From: Burkholderiales bacterium
GTDB lineage: Bacteria; Pseudomonadota; Gammaproteobacteria; Burkholderiales; Usitatibacteraceae
DNA length: 64,000 nt
Assembly: GCA_025360815.1 (NCBI GenBank)
Contig: JANYBL010000115.1
Span: 1-64,000, forward strand
Direction: 5' to 3'
The translations under genes were made by a program, and so were the position numbers. Below, piece after piece: positions 37,973-46,918 of the stretch; position 1 is the stretch's first letter, and each line of letters begins with the position of its first letter. A model generated the notes under the pieces. It searched no databases and was not told the origin of the DNA. It was given only the letters and a program-made list of their open reading frames with translations.

Positions 37973-40849
37973 ATGCCTCATAACGTTGCCTTGGCAGCTG
38001 CAGCGAAAGCGATACTAATACCGATCAAAGAAACCCGCTCCACCTGCCCATACTGTGGTGTCGGTTGCGGTGTGGTAATTGAGTCGCGGGGTGATCAAGT
38101 AATCGGCGTGCGCGGCGACGAACGTCATCCCGCCAACTTTGGCCAGCTCTGTAGCAAAGGTAGCACTTTGCACCTCACTATGCGTCCAACCGTTCAGGCG
38201 CAGCGGGTGAAAGAGCCGATGATCCGCGTTGATAAACAGTCGCCACGTCATCCCACTACATGGGATTCCACGCTCGATCACCTCGCCGAACGCTTTGCCG
38301 AGACGATCATCACGCATGGCCCCGATAGCGTAGGCTTTTATCTTTCGGGCCAATTATTGACTGAGGATTATTATGTATTCAATAAAATCGCCAAGGGTTT
38401 GATCGGGACTAATAACGTCGATACCAATTCGCGCCTTTGCATGAGCAGCGCAGTAGCGGGTTACAAACTGACGCTCGGCGCCGATGCGCCGCCGTGCAGT
38501 TATGAGGATATTGACTACGCCGATTGTGTTTTTATTGCCGGTAGCAACATGGCGTATGCACATCCAATCTTGTATCGTCGCCTGGAAGCCGCAAGGCTGA
38601 AGCGCCCCGACATGAAAGTGATCGTGGTCGATCCGCGAAAGACAGATACCGCCCGGGAAGCCTCGCTACATCTGGCCATTCAGCCGGGCACCGATGTCGC
38701 GTTGTTTAACGGGATGCTGCATTTGATGTTGTGGGATAACTTGGTTAACAACGACTACATCGCCAGTTTCACTGATGGCTTTGATGCGCTGAAAGCCACG
38801 GTGCGCGATTACACACCGCAGATGGTGGCGACTACTTGCGGTATTCGTGAGGTTGATCTGGTTGAAGCCACGCGCCTTTTTGCGCAAAGCCCGGCAACGC
38901 TATCGCTTTATTGCCAAGGCTTAAATCAATCGACATCCGGCACGCATAAAAATGCGGCGCTCATCAACTTGCATTTGGCGACGGGGCATATTGGTCGTGC
39001 CGGTGCGGGGCCGTTTAGCTTGACAGGGCAACCCAATGCGATGGGTGGGCGTGAGGTGGGCGGGTTGGCGAATTTGCTATCAGCGCACCGTGATATGAGC
39101 AACCCTGAACACCGTGGAGAAGTGGCGAAGCTGTGGGGTGTCAGCAGCGTGCCGAGTGTGCCCGGTAAAACGGCAGTGGACATGTTCACCGCTGCAGCAG
39201 AGGGAAAAATCAAAGCGCTGTGGATCGCCTGCACGAACCCAGCGCAATCATTGCCGAATCAAAACGCAGTTCACCAAGCATTGGCGAATACCCCCCTCGT
39301 GGTGGTGCAAGAAGCCTACGCCAATACCGAAACCGTGCCTTATGCGGATGTGTTGTTGCCAGCCAGCGCATGGGCGGAAAAGGAAGGAACTGTGACCAAC
39401 AGCGAGCGGCGGATCACGCGGGTGAATGGTGCAGTGGCTGCGCCAGGTGATGCTAAACATGATTGGCAAATCGCTGCCGAATTCGCGCGGCGTTTGGAAA
39501 TTGCCTTGGCCGCGCGTGGCTATACGCACGGCAAACGCACCGATGGCGCCGTTGAAAAAACGCTTTTTCCCTATACAAGTGCCGAAGAAATTTGGAACGA
39601 ACACCGCGAAACTACGCGCGGGCGCGATTGCGACATCACAGGTTTGAGTTACGCGACGCTTGCGCGAGCACCGCAACAATGGCCGTTTACGGCGACCCAT
39701 CAACTTGCAAGCGCGGGCGAGGCAAGGCTGTATGCTGATAGAAAATTCCCTACCGACAATGGCCGCGCGCAATTTGCGAATGTGAAATATTTGCCAGTTG
39801 CCGAGCCAGTCGATGCACGTTATCCGTTTCGTTTGAACACTGGCAGACTGCGCGATCAGTGGCACGCCATGAGCCGCACCGGCACCGTTGGCCAGCTCTA
39901 TGGTCACGCGCCGGAGCCGGTGCTTCAACTCAACATGGCGGATATGGGGCGGCGTGGCTTAAAAGAAGGTGATCTCGTTACAGTTGAATCGCGGCGCGGG
40001 CAGGTGACGGTGCTGCTCGCACCAAGCGAAGAGATCAATGTCGGCCAAGCCTATTTGCCAATGCATTGGGGGCAACGATTTCTGGGCGGCAAGCAAGCTG
40101 ATGGTAGCGCATCACATGGCGTCAATACGCTGACCCAACCCGCATACTGTCCTACGAGCAAACAGCCAGAGTTAAAGCATGCGGCCGTACGTATTATGAA
40201 GGCTGAATTGCCGTGGCGGTTCACGGCGATCGGCGTAGTGAACGCCGTCTCGGAAGCAGCAGGCGCGGTAGCGTTAATCGATGCACTCCAACCCTTCCTG
40301 CACACGATGCCGTTTGCGAGTGCGGTGATGGTGGGGCGCCATGATCAACGGAGCGGCGAAGGTGTGTTGCTGCGCTTGGCATCCGCTGCACCGCCAGATG
40401 CCGCGTGGCTCGCAAAATTAGATGCGTTGTTCGACCTTGATTCACCGAACACGATTCGCTACGACGATATTCGTAAACACGTCGGGAGGCGTATTCTGGT
40501 GCGCGATGGTCGCCTCGCCGCTGTTCGTCTGTCAGGCGAGCTATTGAGTTTGGCCGCCGAACCTTGGTTAAAAGATTGGCTCACCCGTGGCGAAAGTGTT
40601 GAGCCGATTCGTAAGCTTTTACTGTTGCCAACCGCCACACCACCGTCTGGTTTTGCCGCGCGCGGCAAAACTGTTTGTTCATGTTGGAACGTGACGAGCG
40701 ATGCGATTGATGCTTTTTTGGACGGCGCTTCCGGCGATGCTGCGGCGATGTTATCAACGTTGCAAGCCCAATTGAAATGCGGGACAAATTGCGGGAGTTG
40801 CGTACCGGAGTTGAAGCAAATTGTGGCAGCAAAAGTCGGGCGTGTTTGA
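37973..40849 (+). CDS. nasA: Assimilatory nitrate reductase catalytic subunit (NasA)
   Basis: 958 residues from the ATG at 37973, 8 nt after nirD; an upstream in-frame start lies inside nirD. N-terminal [4Fe-4S] ligands Cys25, Cys28, Cys32 and Cys60 (CPYCGVGCG, LCSKG). The molybdenum-binding Cys is Cys156 in TNSRLCMSSAVAGY. The molybdopterin dinucleotide-binding C-domain follows (LNTGRLRDQWHAMSRTG). The last 70 residues are a BFD-like [2Fe-2S] domain (VCSCWNVTSDAIDAF, CGTNCGSCVPELKQIV), which replaces a separate reductase link as in other NasA proteins. No signal peptide, so cytoplasmic. Confidence 0.97.
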   Translation: MPHNVALAAAAKAILIPIKETRSTCPYCGVGCGVVIESRGDQVIGVRGDERHPANFGQLCSKGSTLHLTMRPTVQAQRVKEPMIRVDKQSPRHPTTWDSTLDHLAERFAETIITHGPDSVGFYLSGQLLTEDYYVFNKIAKGLIGTNNVDTNSRLCMSSAVAGYKLTLGADAPPCSYEDIDYADCVFIAGSNMAYAHPILYRRLEAARLKRPDMKVIVVDPRKTDTAREASLHLAIQPGTDVALFNGMLHLMLWDNLVNNDYIASFTDGFDALKATVRDYTPQMVATTCGIREVDLVEATRLFAQSPATLSLYCQGLNQSTSGTHKNAALINLHLATGHIGRAGAGPFSLTGQPNAMGGREVGGLANLLSAHRDMSNPEHRGEVAKLWGVSSVPSVPGKTAVDMFTAAAEGKIKALWIACTNPAQSLPNQNAVHQALANTPLVVVQEAYANTETVPYADVLLPASAWAEKEGTVTNSERRITRVNGAVAAPGDAKHDWQIAAEFARRLEIALAARGYTHGKRTDGAVEKTLFPYTSAEEIWNEHRETTRGRDCDITGLSYATLARAPQQWPFTATHQLASAGEARLYADRKFPTDNGRAQFANVKYLPVAEPVDARYPFRLNTGRLRDQWHAMSRTGTVGQLYGHAPEPVLQLNMADMGRRGLKEGDLVTVESRRGQVTVLLAPSEEINVGQAYLPMHWGQRFLGGKQADGSASHGVNTLTQPAYCPTSKQPELKHAAVRIMKAELPWRFTAIGVVNAVSEAAGAVALIDALQPFLHTMPFASAVMVGRHDQRSGEGVLLRLASAAPPDAAWLAKLDALFDLDSPNTIRYDDIRKHVGRRILVRDGRLAAVRLSGELLSLAAEPWLKDWLTRGESVEPIRKLLLLPTATPPSGFAARGKTVCSCWNVTSDAIDAFLDGASGDAAAMLSTLQAQLKCGTNCGSCVPELKQIVAAKVGRV

Positions 40850-40891
40850 TTCCGTGTATTGTTGCCATTGCCGCAACTTTCGCGAATAACA

Positions 40892-41899
40892 ATGTCAGCA
40901 ACCGCTAAACCCATTCCCTTTAACCCAAGTGCCGTCATCAAAGAAATTGGGCGCGGTAAAGAGGGTGCCCGTAGCTTGTCGCGCGAGACTGCCCGCGAGC
41001 TGATGCAGCATATGTTGGCGGGGGAGATTGAGCCGTTGCCGCTAGGCGCAATCCTGATGGCGTATCGCATCAAAGGTGAAACGCCAGAGGAGCTGGCGGG
41101 ATTTTTAGACGCGATTCATGCCTCACTGCCAGTCATTTCTGCCTCGCCCATATCCGCTAGCGGTTCTGCTATTCCTATCGAAAACGCCACGCCAGGAGCG
41201 GATTTCCAGCCATTTTCCACTGTCGTAATCCCAAGCTATAACGGTGCCCGCAGGGCCGCGAATCTAGTGCCACTGCTCGCGCATTTGCTCGCGCGCGAGG
41301 GCGTACCGGTATTGGTGCACGGCGTTTCGCAGGACGCCAAACGCGTGACGACGCTCGATATTTTCAAAGCGATGAGCGAGGCCATTTGCTTATCGTCTGA
41401 TGCAGCGAGTGATGCGCTTGCGACTAAAAAATTAGCGGTGGTGGCGATTGAAACGTTGTCACCAGCGTTTGCCTTGCTGCTGGAAAAACGGTGGGTAATG
41501 GGCGTTCGCAATTCATCGCACTCGTTGGCGAAAATGCTACAGCCGATAGCTGGCTCAGCGCTTCGGCTGGTCAGCGTGACGCACCCCGAATACATTGTGG
41601 CGATGCGCGCCTACTTTACGACCTATGGCGGCGACGCACTACTGATGCGCGGTACGGAAGGTGAAACGGTCGCGAATGCGGTGCGGCTTCAGGCCATTGA
41701 ATCGTTCAGCGAAGGTCAAGGGGTAATGGTCCTTGAGGGAGAAGCGCAAGCAGGCGCAATACTCGATACGCTGCCGGTTGCGATTGATGCTGTGACCACG
41801 GCGGTGTGGATTACGGATGTGTTGCTAGACAAGGTGGCAGTACCGCGCAATATTCAACGGCAAGTGGCGGTGATTGTTCAGGCGGCGAGACGAAAATAA
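40892..41899 (+). CDS. ybiB: YbiB-like protein (TrpD2 family, anthranilate phosphoribosyltransferase fold)
   Basis: 335 residues from the ATG at 40892. The N-terminal helical domain (EIGRGKEGARSLSRETARELM ... YRIKGETPEELAGFLDAI, in parts) and the phosphoribosyltransferase-like core (VVIPSYNGARRAANLVPLLAHLLAREGVPVLVHG, in parts) place it in the YbiB/TrpD2 family. The PRPP-binding GTGGD motif of true TrpD is replaced by PSYNGAR, so it is unlikely to make tryptophan. E. coli YbiB is a DNA-binding protein under LexA control. Here it follows nasA by 42 nt and probably belongs to the nitrate operon; why is not known. Confidence 0.88.
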   Translation: MSATAKPIPFNPSAVIKEIGRGKEGARSLSRETARELMQHMLAGEIEPLPLGAILMAYRIKGETPEELAGFLDAIHASLPVISASPISASGSAIPIENATPGADFQPFSTVVIPSYNGARRAANLVPLLAHLLAREGVPVLVHGVSQDAKRVTTLDIFKAMSEAICLSSDAASDALATKKLAVVAIETLSPAFALLLEKRWVMGVRNSSHSLAKMLQPIAGSALRLVSVTHPEYIVAMRAYFTTYGGDALLMRGTEGETVANAVRLQAIESFSEGQGVMVLEGEAQAGAILDTLPVAIDAVTTAVWITDVLLDKVAVPRNIQRQVAVIVQAARRK

Positions 41900-41998
41900 A
41901 GCGTAGTGATCCCGGCTTTCAAATAGATATTTATTCGCGGTTCTGGGGCGACAGAGCGCAAGTTTTAGTTTCTCTTTAGTTTCTCTTTAGTTTTTTTT
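41900..41998. repeat. Convergent gap with an 11-bp repeat
   Basis: TTTAGTTTCTC occurs at 41964-41974 and 41975-41985, followed by TTTAGTTTTTTTT, between the convergent ends of ybiB and cobA. The T run may help end plus-strand transcription, but I see no stem before it. Confidence 0.6.
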
Positions 41999-42787
41999 CT
42001 ACGCTGCGGCAGCCTGCAATGGCGATTCGGCTTCAGGTCCTAGAAAGCCGCTATGAACCGCATTCGCTAACCCCACCACGCCGCCAATTACAATAATCGC
42101 AGGACTGGATACGCCCGCCAAGCGGGCATCTTCAGGCAGTTTTCCGATTGTTGAAATTACTGCAGTTTGATCCGCCAGCGTGCCATTTCGAATCGCAGCA
42201 GCAGGCGTGTTGCTCGACATGTTGGCTGCAATCAGGCCTGCGCTAATTTCCGACAAATTCGTCATCCCCATGTAAATGACGATGGTAGTGTCAGACTGCA
42301 CCAACGCGTGATAGTTGATCGGCTTGCCGGTTCTGGTGTGGCCAGTGATGAAAGTAACACCGCGAGAATGGTCGCGATGGGTCACGGGGATCTGCAACAT
42401 CGCCGGCACAGCACAACCGGCGGTAATGCCTGAAATAATTTCGGCATCAATGCCTGCGGCTCGAAGCGCCAACATCTCCTCGCCCCCGCGCCCGAACACG
42501 AACGGGTCGCCGCCTTTGACGCGGCCAACTATTGCGCCGGTTTGTGCAAATCGAACCATCATGCGTTCAATAAATTTCTGCGGTGTTGATTTGCAGCCGC
42601 CACGCTTGCCGACATGAATGATGCGGGCGCCCGGCTTGGCGTACCTTAAAATAGCGGGATGCACCAAATCGTCGACCAATAGAACGTCGCATTTTTGCAA
42701 GGCTTTCACCGCTTTGATGGTTAGTAACTCGGGATCGCCTGGGCCAGCGCCGATTAAAAACACCTTCTCGCTGGCCTTCGATAGCAT
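41999..42787 (-). CDS. cobA: Uroporphyrinogen-III C-methyltransferase (SUMT)
   Basis: 262 residues. The ATG at 42787 overlaps the stop of the upstream ATPase gene (TAATG), giving coupled translation. SAM-dependent methyltransferase: VFLIGAGPGDPELLTIKAV (start), VGRVKGGDPFVFGRGGEE, SGITAGCAVPAMLQIPVTHRDHS (in parts), TIVIYMGMTNL. It makes precorrin-2 from uroporphyrinogen III, the first step to sirohaem, the cofactor of NirB. No CysG dehydrogenase/chelatase domain is fused. Its place in the nitrate transport operon couples cofactor supply to nitrate use. Confidence 0.95.
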   Translation of the reverse strand: MLSKASEKVFLIGAGPGDPELLTIKAVKALQKCDVLLVDDLVHPAILRYAKPGARIIHVGKRGGCKSTPQKFIERMMVRFAQTGAIVGRVKGGDPFVFGRGGEEMLALRAAGIDAEIISGITAGCAVPAMLQIPVTHRDHSRGVTFITGHTRTGKPINYHALVQSDTTIVIYMGMTNLSEISAGLIAANMSSNTPAAAIRNGTLADQTAVISTIGKLPEDARLAGVSSPAIIVIGGVVGLANAVHSGFLGPEAESPLQAAAA

Positions 42788-43599
42788 TAAGCTGCAGCCC
42801 GCAGTTGCTTCTGATATAAAAACTCCAATACCTGTCGGCGACAATCGATATATTTTGGATTTGCCACTAATTTCAAACGATCACGCGGGCGTTCCAAATC
42901 AACGGTGACAATCTGCCCGATCGTCGCGGATGGCCCGTTGGTCATCATCACAATTCGGTCCGAGAGCAAAACCGCTTCATCAACATCATGGGTCACCATC
43001 AATACCGTGCTGCCGGTGGCTTTTACAATTACCATCAACTCGTCTTGCAGCCTGGCGCGGGTGAGGGCATCGAGTGCGCCAAAGGGCTCATCCATTAGCA
43101 AAACTTTCGGCTCCATCGACAACGCGCGCGCAATACCGACGCGTTGCTTCATGCCGCCGGAAATTTCGTCGGGATGTTTGTACGCCGCGGCCGTTAGGCC
43201 AACCAATTCCAGCACTTTAGTGACGCGCGCTTTGAGCTGCGCTTTGGTTTCAGTTGCGCCAAACACGCGTTCGACGGCGAGGTAAACATTGTCAAAGCAA
43301 GTGAGCCACGGCAGCAGTGAATGATTTTGAAATACCACGCCGCGATCCGGCCCGGCACCTTTAATTTCGCGCTTGTCGCAAATAATGGCACCTATCGTTG
43401 GATATAACAAACCGGCAACCATATTGAGCAAAGTCGATTTGCCGCAGCCTGAATGACCGATCAGCGAAATGAATTCACCGCGATCCACGGTGAGATCAAT
43501 GTTGCGCAGCGCTTCAAAACGACCGCGCTTGGTGTCGAATTCCATGCCGACGTTTTCAACAGAAAGAAATTTATCAGTGGTCATCTTATTTGCCATCAT
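42787..43599 (-). CDS. nrtD: Nitrate ABC transporter ATPase (NrtD-like)
   Basis: 270 residues. Walker A GHSGCGKST, Q-loop VVFQNHSLLPWLT, signature ISGGMKQRVGIARAL, Walker B VLLMDEPFGALD, H-loop VLMVTHDVDEA. The Q-loop form and the DALTRARLQDEL block are those of nitrate/sulfonate/taurine ATPases. There is no C-terminal binding-protein fusion, so it resembles NrtD rather than NrtC. Six nt separates it from the permease gene. Confidence 0.93.
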   Translation of the reverse strand: MMANKMTTDKFLSVENVGMEFDTKRGRFEALRNIDLTVDRGEFISLIGHSGCGKSTLLNMVAGLLYPTIGAIICDKREIKGAGPDRGVVFQNHSLLPWLTCFDNVYLAVERVFGATETKAQLKARVTKVLELVGLTAAAYKHPDEISGGMKQRVGIARALSMEPKVLLMDEPFGALDALTRARLQDELMVIVKATGSTVLMVTHDVDEAVLLSDRIVMMTNGPSATIGQIVTVDLERPRDRLKLVANPKYIDCRRQVLEFLYQKQLRAAA

Positions 43600-43604
43600 A
43601 ATCC

Positions 43605-44531
43605 CTATGCTTTGTATTCGTGACTGAAACGTTTTGCAATCAGGATCAACATTTGCTCTAACAGCAAGCCGACAATGCCAACAACAAAAATTGCAATGAT
43701 GATGTGTTCCACGTTCAAGTTATTCCACTCGTCCCAAACCCAAAAGCCAATTCCCACGCCACCGGTTAACATCTCGGCGGCGACGATGACCAGCCATGCC
43801 ACGCCAATTGACAGGCGAATGCCGGTAAGAATGTACGGTAGCGTGGCGGGCAATAGAATTTTCGTCATGATTTTCCACTCTGATAAATTCAGCACCTTCG
43901 CAACGTTCATGTAATCTTGCGGCACGCGCGAAACGCCGACGGCGGTGTTAATAATCATCGGCCAGATTGCGGAAATAAAAATAACCCAAATGGCGGCGGG
44001 ATTGGCGGCTTTAAATACCAGCAAGCCGATCGGCAGCCATGCGAGTGGCGAAACAGGGCGTAGCAGACTGATGATGGGCGAAAACATTGCATTCAAAAAC
44101 GCGACCCGGCCGATCAGAAATCCGGCCGGGATGCCAATCGCTGCGGCAAGGCCGAAGCCGATGCCCACCCGCTGCAGCGAAGCCAAAATATTCCAACCGA
44201 TACCTTGGTCATTCGGGCCATTTCTATAAAACGGTTTTGAAAAGAGATCGACCGCAGAGAGCCAAGTTTTGAACGGCCCCGGCAGACGATTGCCGCTGGT
44301 CTCGGCCAGAATTGCCCACACGCCGATTAGTAGCAGCATGCCGAGCAGCGGGGGCAGGGCGAGCTCGATTGCGCGCAGCAGTGTTTTGCTCATACGAGTC
44401 CTTTGTGGTTTGACGAGCGTGAGCTTAGATGCATTTTGCGCACTGCCATCGCTAACCATCGCGGTGTCGCCAGTTGAGGGCGAATCTCCCGGGGCGCCAG
44501 CGGCAACGAGGGTATTGATGACGGGACTCAT
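43605..44531 (-). CDS. nrtB: Nitrate ABC transporter permease (NrtB-like)
   Basis: 308 residues from the ATG at 44531, with AGGAG 6 nt before it. About 70 N-terminal residues are hydrophilic; six spans follow, with the EAA-type loop (VPQDYMNVAKVLNLSEWKI, TKILLPATLPYIL). It is close to the NtrB/NrtB subfamily (RLPGPFKTW, RPVSPLAWLPIGLLVF). It forms the inner-membrane channel for nitrate with the ATPase at 42787 and the binding protein at 44540, only 8 nt upstream. Confidence 0.93.
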   Translation of the reverse strand: MSPVINTLVAAGAPGDSPSTGDTAMVSDGSAQNASKLTLVKPQRTRMSKTLLRAIELALPPLLGMLLLIGVWAILAETSGNRLPGPFKTWLSAVDLFSKPFYRNGPNDQGIGWNILASLQRVGIGFGLAAAIGIPAGFLIGRVAFLNAMFSPIISLLRPVSPLAWLPIGLLVFKAANPAAIWVIFISAIWPMIINTAVGVSRVPQDYMNVAKVLNLSEWKIMTKILLPATLPYILTGIRLSIGVAWLVIVAAEMLTGGVGIGFWVWDEWNNLNVEHIIIAIFVVGIVGLLLEQMLILIAKRFSHEYKA

Positions 44532-44539
44532 CGCTTCTC

Positions 44540-45862
44540 CTAAGCCTTGATTTTGAAGCTGGCAGCGTATTTTTTCGGGTCTTTTCCGTCCCAAACCACG
44601 CCGTCGATGAGCTTGGAAGCGCGCATCGCATCTTTCGGGACTGGTGTTTTCGTCATCGCGGCAGCCTGTTTGTAAATCTCGATCTGGTTTACCTCTTTCG
44701 CGACCTTCAAATAATCCGGATCTTCCTTCAACAGCCCCCAGCGCCTATGCTGTGTGAGGAACCACATGCCGTCGGATAAATACGGGAAATTGGCCGCACC
44801 GTCGTTGTAGAACTTCATGTAGTCCGGGTCTTTCCATTTTTTGCCAATGCCGTTGTCATAGTTGCCAGCCAAACGCTCATCGATCACGTCAACCGGGCAA
44901 TTCACGTACGATTTGTCAGCAATGATCTCAGCGACTTTTTTGCGATTGCTCATCACATCGATAAACTTGCTGGCGTCGAGAAGGGCTGCCGTCATGGCGC
45001 GCGCAGTGTTAGGATTATTTTTGACAAATTCACCGGTCGTTCCCAATGTTTTTTCGGGATGATCTTTCCAGATACCCTGGCTGGTCTCCACGGTAAAGCC
45101 AATCTTGTCGTAAATCGCCCGGTTGTTCCAAGGTTCGCCAACGCAGAAGCCGTCCATATTGCCAACGCGCATATTGGCTACCATTTGGGGCGGTGGCACG
45201 ACGATATTTTTAACATCTTTAAATGGGTCAATCCCATATGTGGCAAGCCAATAATAGAGCCACATCGCATGCGTGCCTGTCGGGAAAGTTTGTGCAAAAG
45301 TGTATTCACCTTTATTTTTATCAATGAATGCCTTTAGCTCGCCGCCCGTCTTCACGCCTTTTTCGGCAAATTTATTGGCAAGCGTGATCGCCTGCCCGTT
45401 TTGGTTGATGCCCATGAGAACGGCCATCTCTTTTTTCATGCCGCCGATGCCCATATGTACGCCGTAGATCAAGCCGTACAACACATGCGCCGCATCGAGC
45501 TCACCGTTGACCAGTTTGTCGCGAACGGCTGCCCAGCTTGCTTCTTTGCTGGGGATAATTTTGATGCCGTATTTTTCGTCGAATTTCATGACGGATGCGA
45601 CAACCACTGATGCGCAATCGGTGAGCGGAATAAAGCCAATCTTGACCTCCTTTTTCTCTGGCGCATCCGAACCAGCCGCCCATGCGGCGCTGCGCGTGCC
45701 AAGCGGTAGCATCGCCATTAGCGCCGCACCACCGGTAATGAGCGCGGAATTTTTAAGCAGATTGCGGCGCTCGTTGTTGGGTGTGGCATCACTCACAACT
45801 GTGGGTGCGGCGGTTGTTACAGCACACGGCCCGGTATCGGCAGGCTTGGACGGTTCGGACAT
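44540..45862 (-). CDS. nrtA: Nitrate-binding protein (NrtA-like), Tat-exported
   Basis: 440 residues; TAGGAGATCAAC precedes the ATG. A twin-arginine signal is visible (ERRNLLKNSA, Arg32-Arg33, then a hydrophobic stretch), so the folded protein is exported. Family blocks of CmpA/NrtA: VKIGFIPLTDCASVVVA, GELDAAHVLYGLIYG, TFPTGTHAMWLYYWLA, VGNMDGFCVGEPWNNRA. The 30-residue Ser/Thr/Pro head before the Arg pair is longer than usual. The leader of its transcript contains an intrinsic terminator and a sigma-54 promoter stands upstream. Confidence 0.95.
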   Translation of the reverse strand: MSEPSKPADTGPCAVTTAAPTVVSDATPNNERRNLLKNSALITGGAALMAMLPLGTRSAAWAAGSDAPEKKEVKIGFIPLTDCASVVVASVMKFDEKYGIKIIPSKEASWAAVRDKLVNGELDAAHVLYGLIYGVHMGIGGMKKEMAVLMGINQNGQAITLANKFAEKGVKTGGELKAFIDKNKGEYTFAQTFPTGTHAMWLYYWLATYGIDPFKDVKNIVVPPPQMVANMRVGNMDGFCVGEPWNNRAIYDKIGFTVETSQGIWKDHPEKTLGTTGEFVKNNPNTARAMTAALLDASKFIDVMSNRKKVAEIIADKSYVNCPVDVIDERLAGNYDNGIGKKWKDPDYMKFYNDGAANFPYLSDGMWFLTQHRRWGLLKEDPDYLKVAKEVNQIEIYKQAAAMTKTPVPKDAMRASKLIDGVVWDGKDPKKYAASFKIKA

Positions 45863-45921
45863 GTTGATCTCCTAGTGATGAGGTTCATTGATTGAAATGC
45901 GCAAATATTCAAAGCACAGCC

Positions 45922-45972
45922 AATAAAAAGGCGTCCCTCAGCACGCGCGCAAATTCACGTTGATGGGACGCC
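45922..45972 (-). terminator. Intrinsic terminator in the nrtA leader (likely attenuator)
   Basis: On the minus strand GGCGTCCC pairs with GGGACGCC across a 27-nt loop and is followed by TTTTTATT, 60 nt before the nrtA ATG and about 10-50 nt after the expected transcription start. NasT, an ANTAR protein, is encoded just upstream. In Klebsiella (NasR) and Azotobacter (NasT), proteins of this class prevent termination in such leaders. I did not find the two short hexaloop hairpins of the ANTAR target. Confidence 0.7.
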
Positions 45973-45991
45973 ACTGTCTTAAGATTTACAT

Positions 45992-46007
45992 TGCAAGTGC
46001 CGTGCCA
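45992..46007 (-). promoter_or_regulatory. Sigma-54 type promoter of nrtA-nrtB-nrtD-cobA
   Basis: TGGCACGGCACTTGCA on the minus strand is a full match to TGGCACG-N4-TTGCW with GG-N10-GC spacing. The start of transcription should fall near 45980, about 120 nt before nrtA. Confidence 0.8.
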
Positions 46008-46226
46008 GCGCCGCGCAGATGATGAAAGGTGCAGCAACGAAAGCGATATTTGTCTGACTATGTGCCTGACTTTATTGAGAAAATCGACTTAAATCTTAGT
46101 CGCACGGAATGGTCGCGATGCCGCGGTCGTAATACGGTGATGGCGATGCCGTTGGAATACGATGCGCCGAATTGAGGCGGATTTTTATTGCGACGCACCA
46201 AATTTGGGATGAGCGGGTTTCGCTCG

Positions 46227-46805
46227 CTACAACAGTACCGCGCCAATCGCGATCACGGATTCGGCGGCCGCCGCCAGTTTCACGCCGCGATCCATGGCGA
46301 ACTTGCGTAAATGTTTGAAGGCGGCTTCTTCATCGCATCCTGCCTGCTTCATGACCACGCCTTTGGCGCGCTCAATGAGCTTGCGCTCGGCAAGCATGGT
46401 ACGGGAATCGGTTAGCTCGCGCTTCAGCTCCTGCTCGGCCTCAAAACGCTCCATTGCCACGGCCAAGATCGGTGCCAGCCGCGCTTCACTCATGCCATCA
46501 ACGATATAGGCGGTCACACCGGCGCGAATCGCCAAGCGAATGGTTGTGCCGCCACGATCATCGGCAAACATTACGATGGGGCGCGGTTGATCGCGTGAGA
46601 TAAAGGCGATGTGCTCCAAAGTGTCTCGGGACGGCGATTCGGTGTCGATAATGATGACGTCTGGCTTAGCTTCAGCGACACGGTCGTAGAGCTCAAATGG
46701 TGAGCTGAGTGTGGCGACAACCTCAAAATCGATGGCTGACAGCGCCTCGCACACGCTCGCAGCGCGGTCGGGGTCTTCATCAACCAGCAAAATTTTGAGC
46801 CGCAT
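46227..46805 (-). CDS. nasT: NasT-type ANTAR response regulator/antiterminator
   Basis: 192 residues from the ATG at 46805 (MRLKILLVDEDPDRA); upstream in-frame starts add a segment overlapping the promoter. The N-terminal receiver domain keeps DED and the phospho-acceptor region (VIIIDTESPS), with Thr in place of a motif residue, so phosphorylation is uncertain as usual for NasT. The C-terminal ANTAR domain (about 128-190) has the coiled part and AKGVVMKQAGCDEEAAFKHLR. NasT binds RNA leaders of nitrate genes to prevent termination; its usual partner NasS, a cytoplasmic NrtA-like sensor, is not in this window. Confidence 0.92.
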   Translation of the reverse strand: MRLKILLVDEDPDRAASVCEALSAIDFEVVATLSSPFELYDRVAEAKPDVIIIDTESPSRDTLEHIAFISRDQPRPIVMFADDRGGTTIRLAIRAGVTAYIVDGMSEARLAPILAVAMERFEAEQELKRELTDSRTMLAERKLIERAKGVVMKQAGCDEEAAFKHLRKFAMDRGVKLAAAAESVIAIGAVLL

Positions 46806-46854
46806 GAATATCACCAGAAAGGTAGGGTAATTGAAATTGCTCAACAAACCTATC

Positions 46855-46870
46855 AGCAACACTCGTGCCA
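46855..46870 (-). promoter_or_regulatory. Sigma-54 type promoter of nasT
   Basis: TGGCACGAGTGTTGCT on the minus strand matches TGGCACG-N4-TTGCW at every fixed position, 50 bp before the nasT ATG. Confidence 0.8.
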
Positions 46871-46918
46871 ACCAAACTGATCCGCTATGATGCAACCTGA
46901 CTATTATTGGGAATGACA

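Larger units (their letters stand above)
45863..46226. promoter_or_regulatory. nasT-nrtA gap with promoter and leader
   Basis: 364 bp without a gene. It holds the sigma-54 type promoter at 45992-46007 and the leader terminator at 45922-45972. A TGCACC half-site near 46030 (minus) lacks its partner, so I do not call an NtrC site here. Confidence 0.6.

Noticed and set aside
45863-46226. Classical two-hairpin ANTAR target in the nrtA leader
   Set aside because: I looked for paired short stems with hexaloops (A at 1, G at 4) before the terminator and found none that are convincing; only the terminator is claimed.
45992-46226. NtrC palindrome upstream of nrtA
   Set aside because: Only single half-sites (TGCACC near 46030, GCACC near 46196) are seen without a properly spaced partner.
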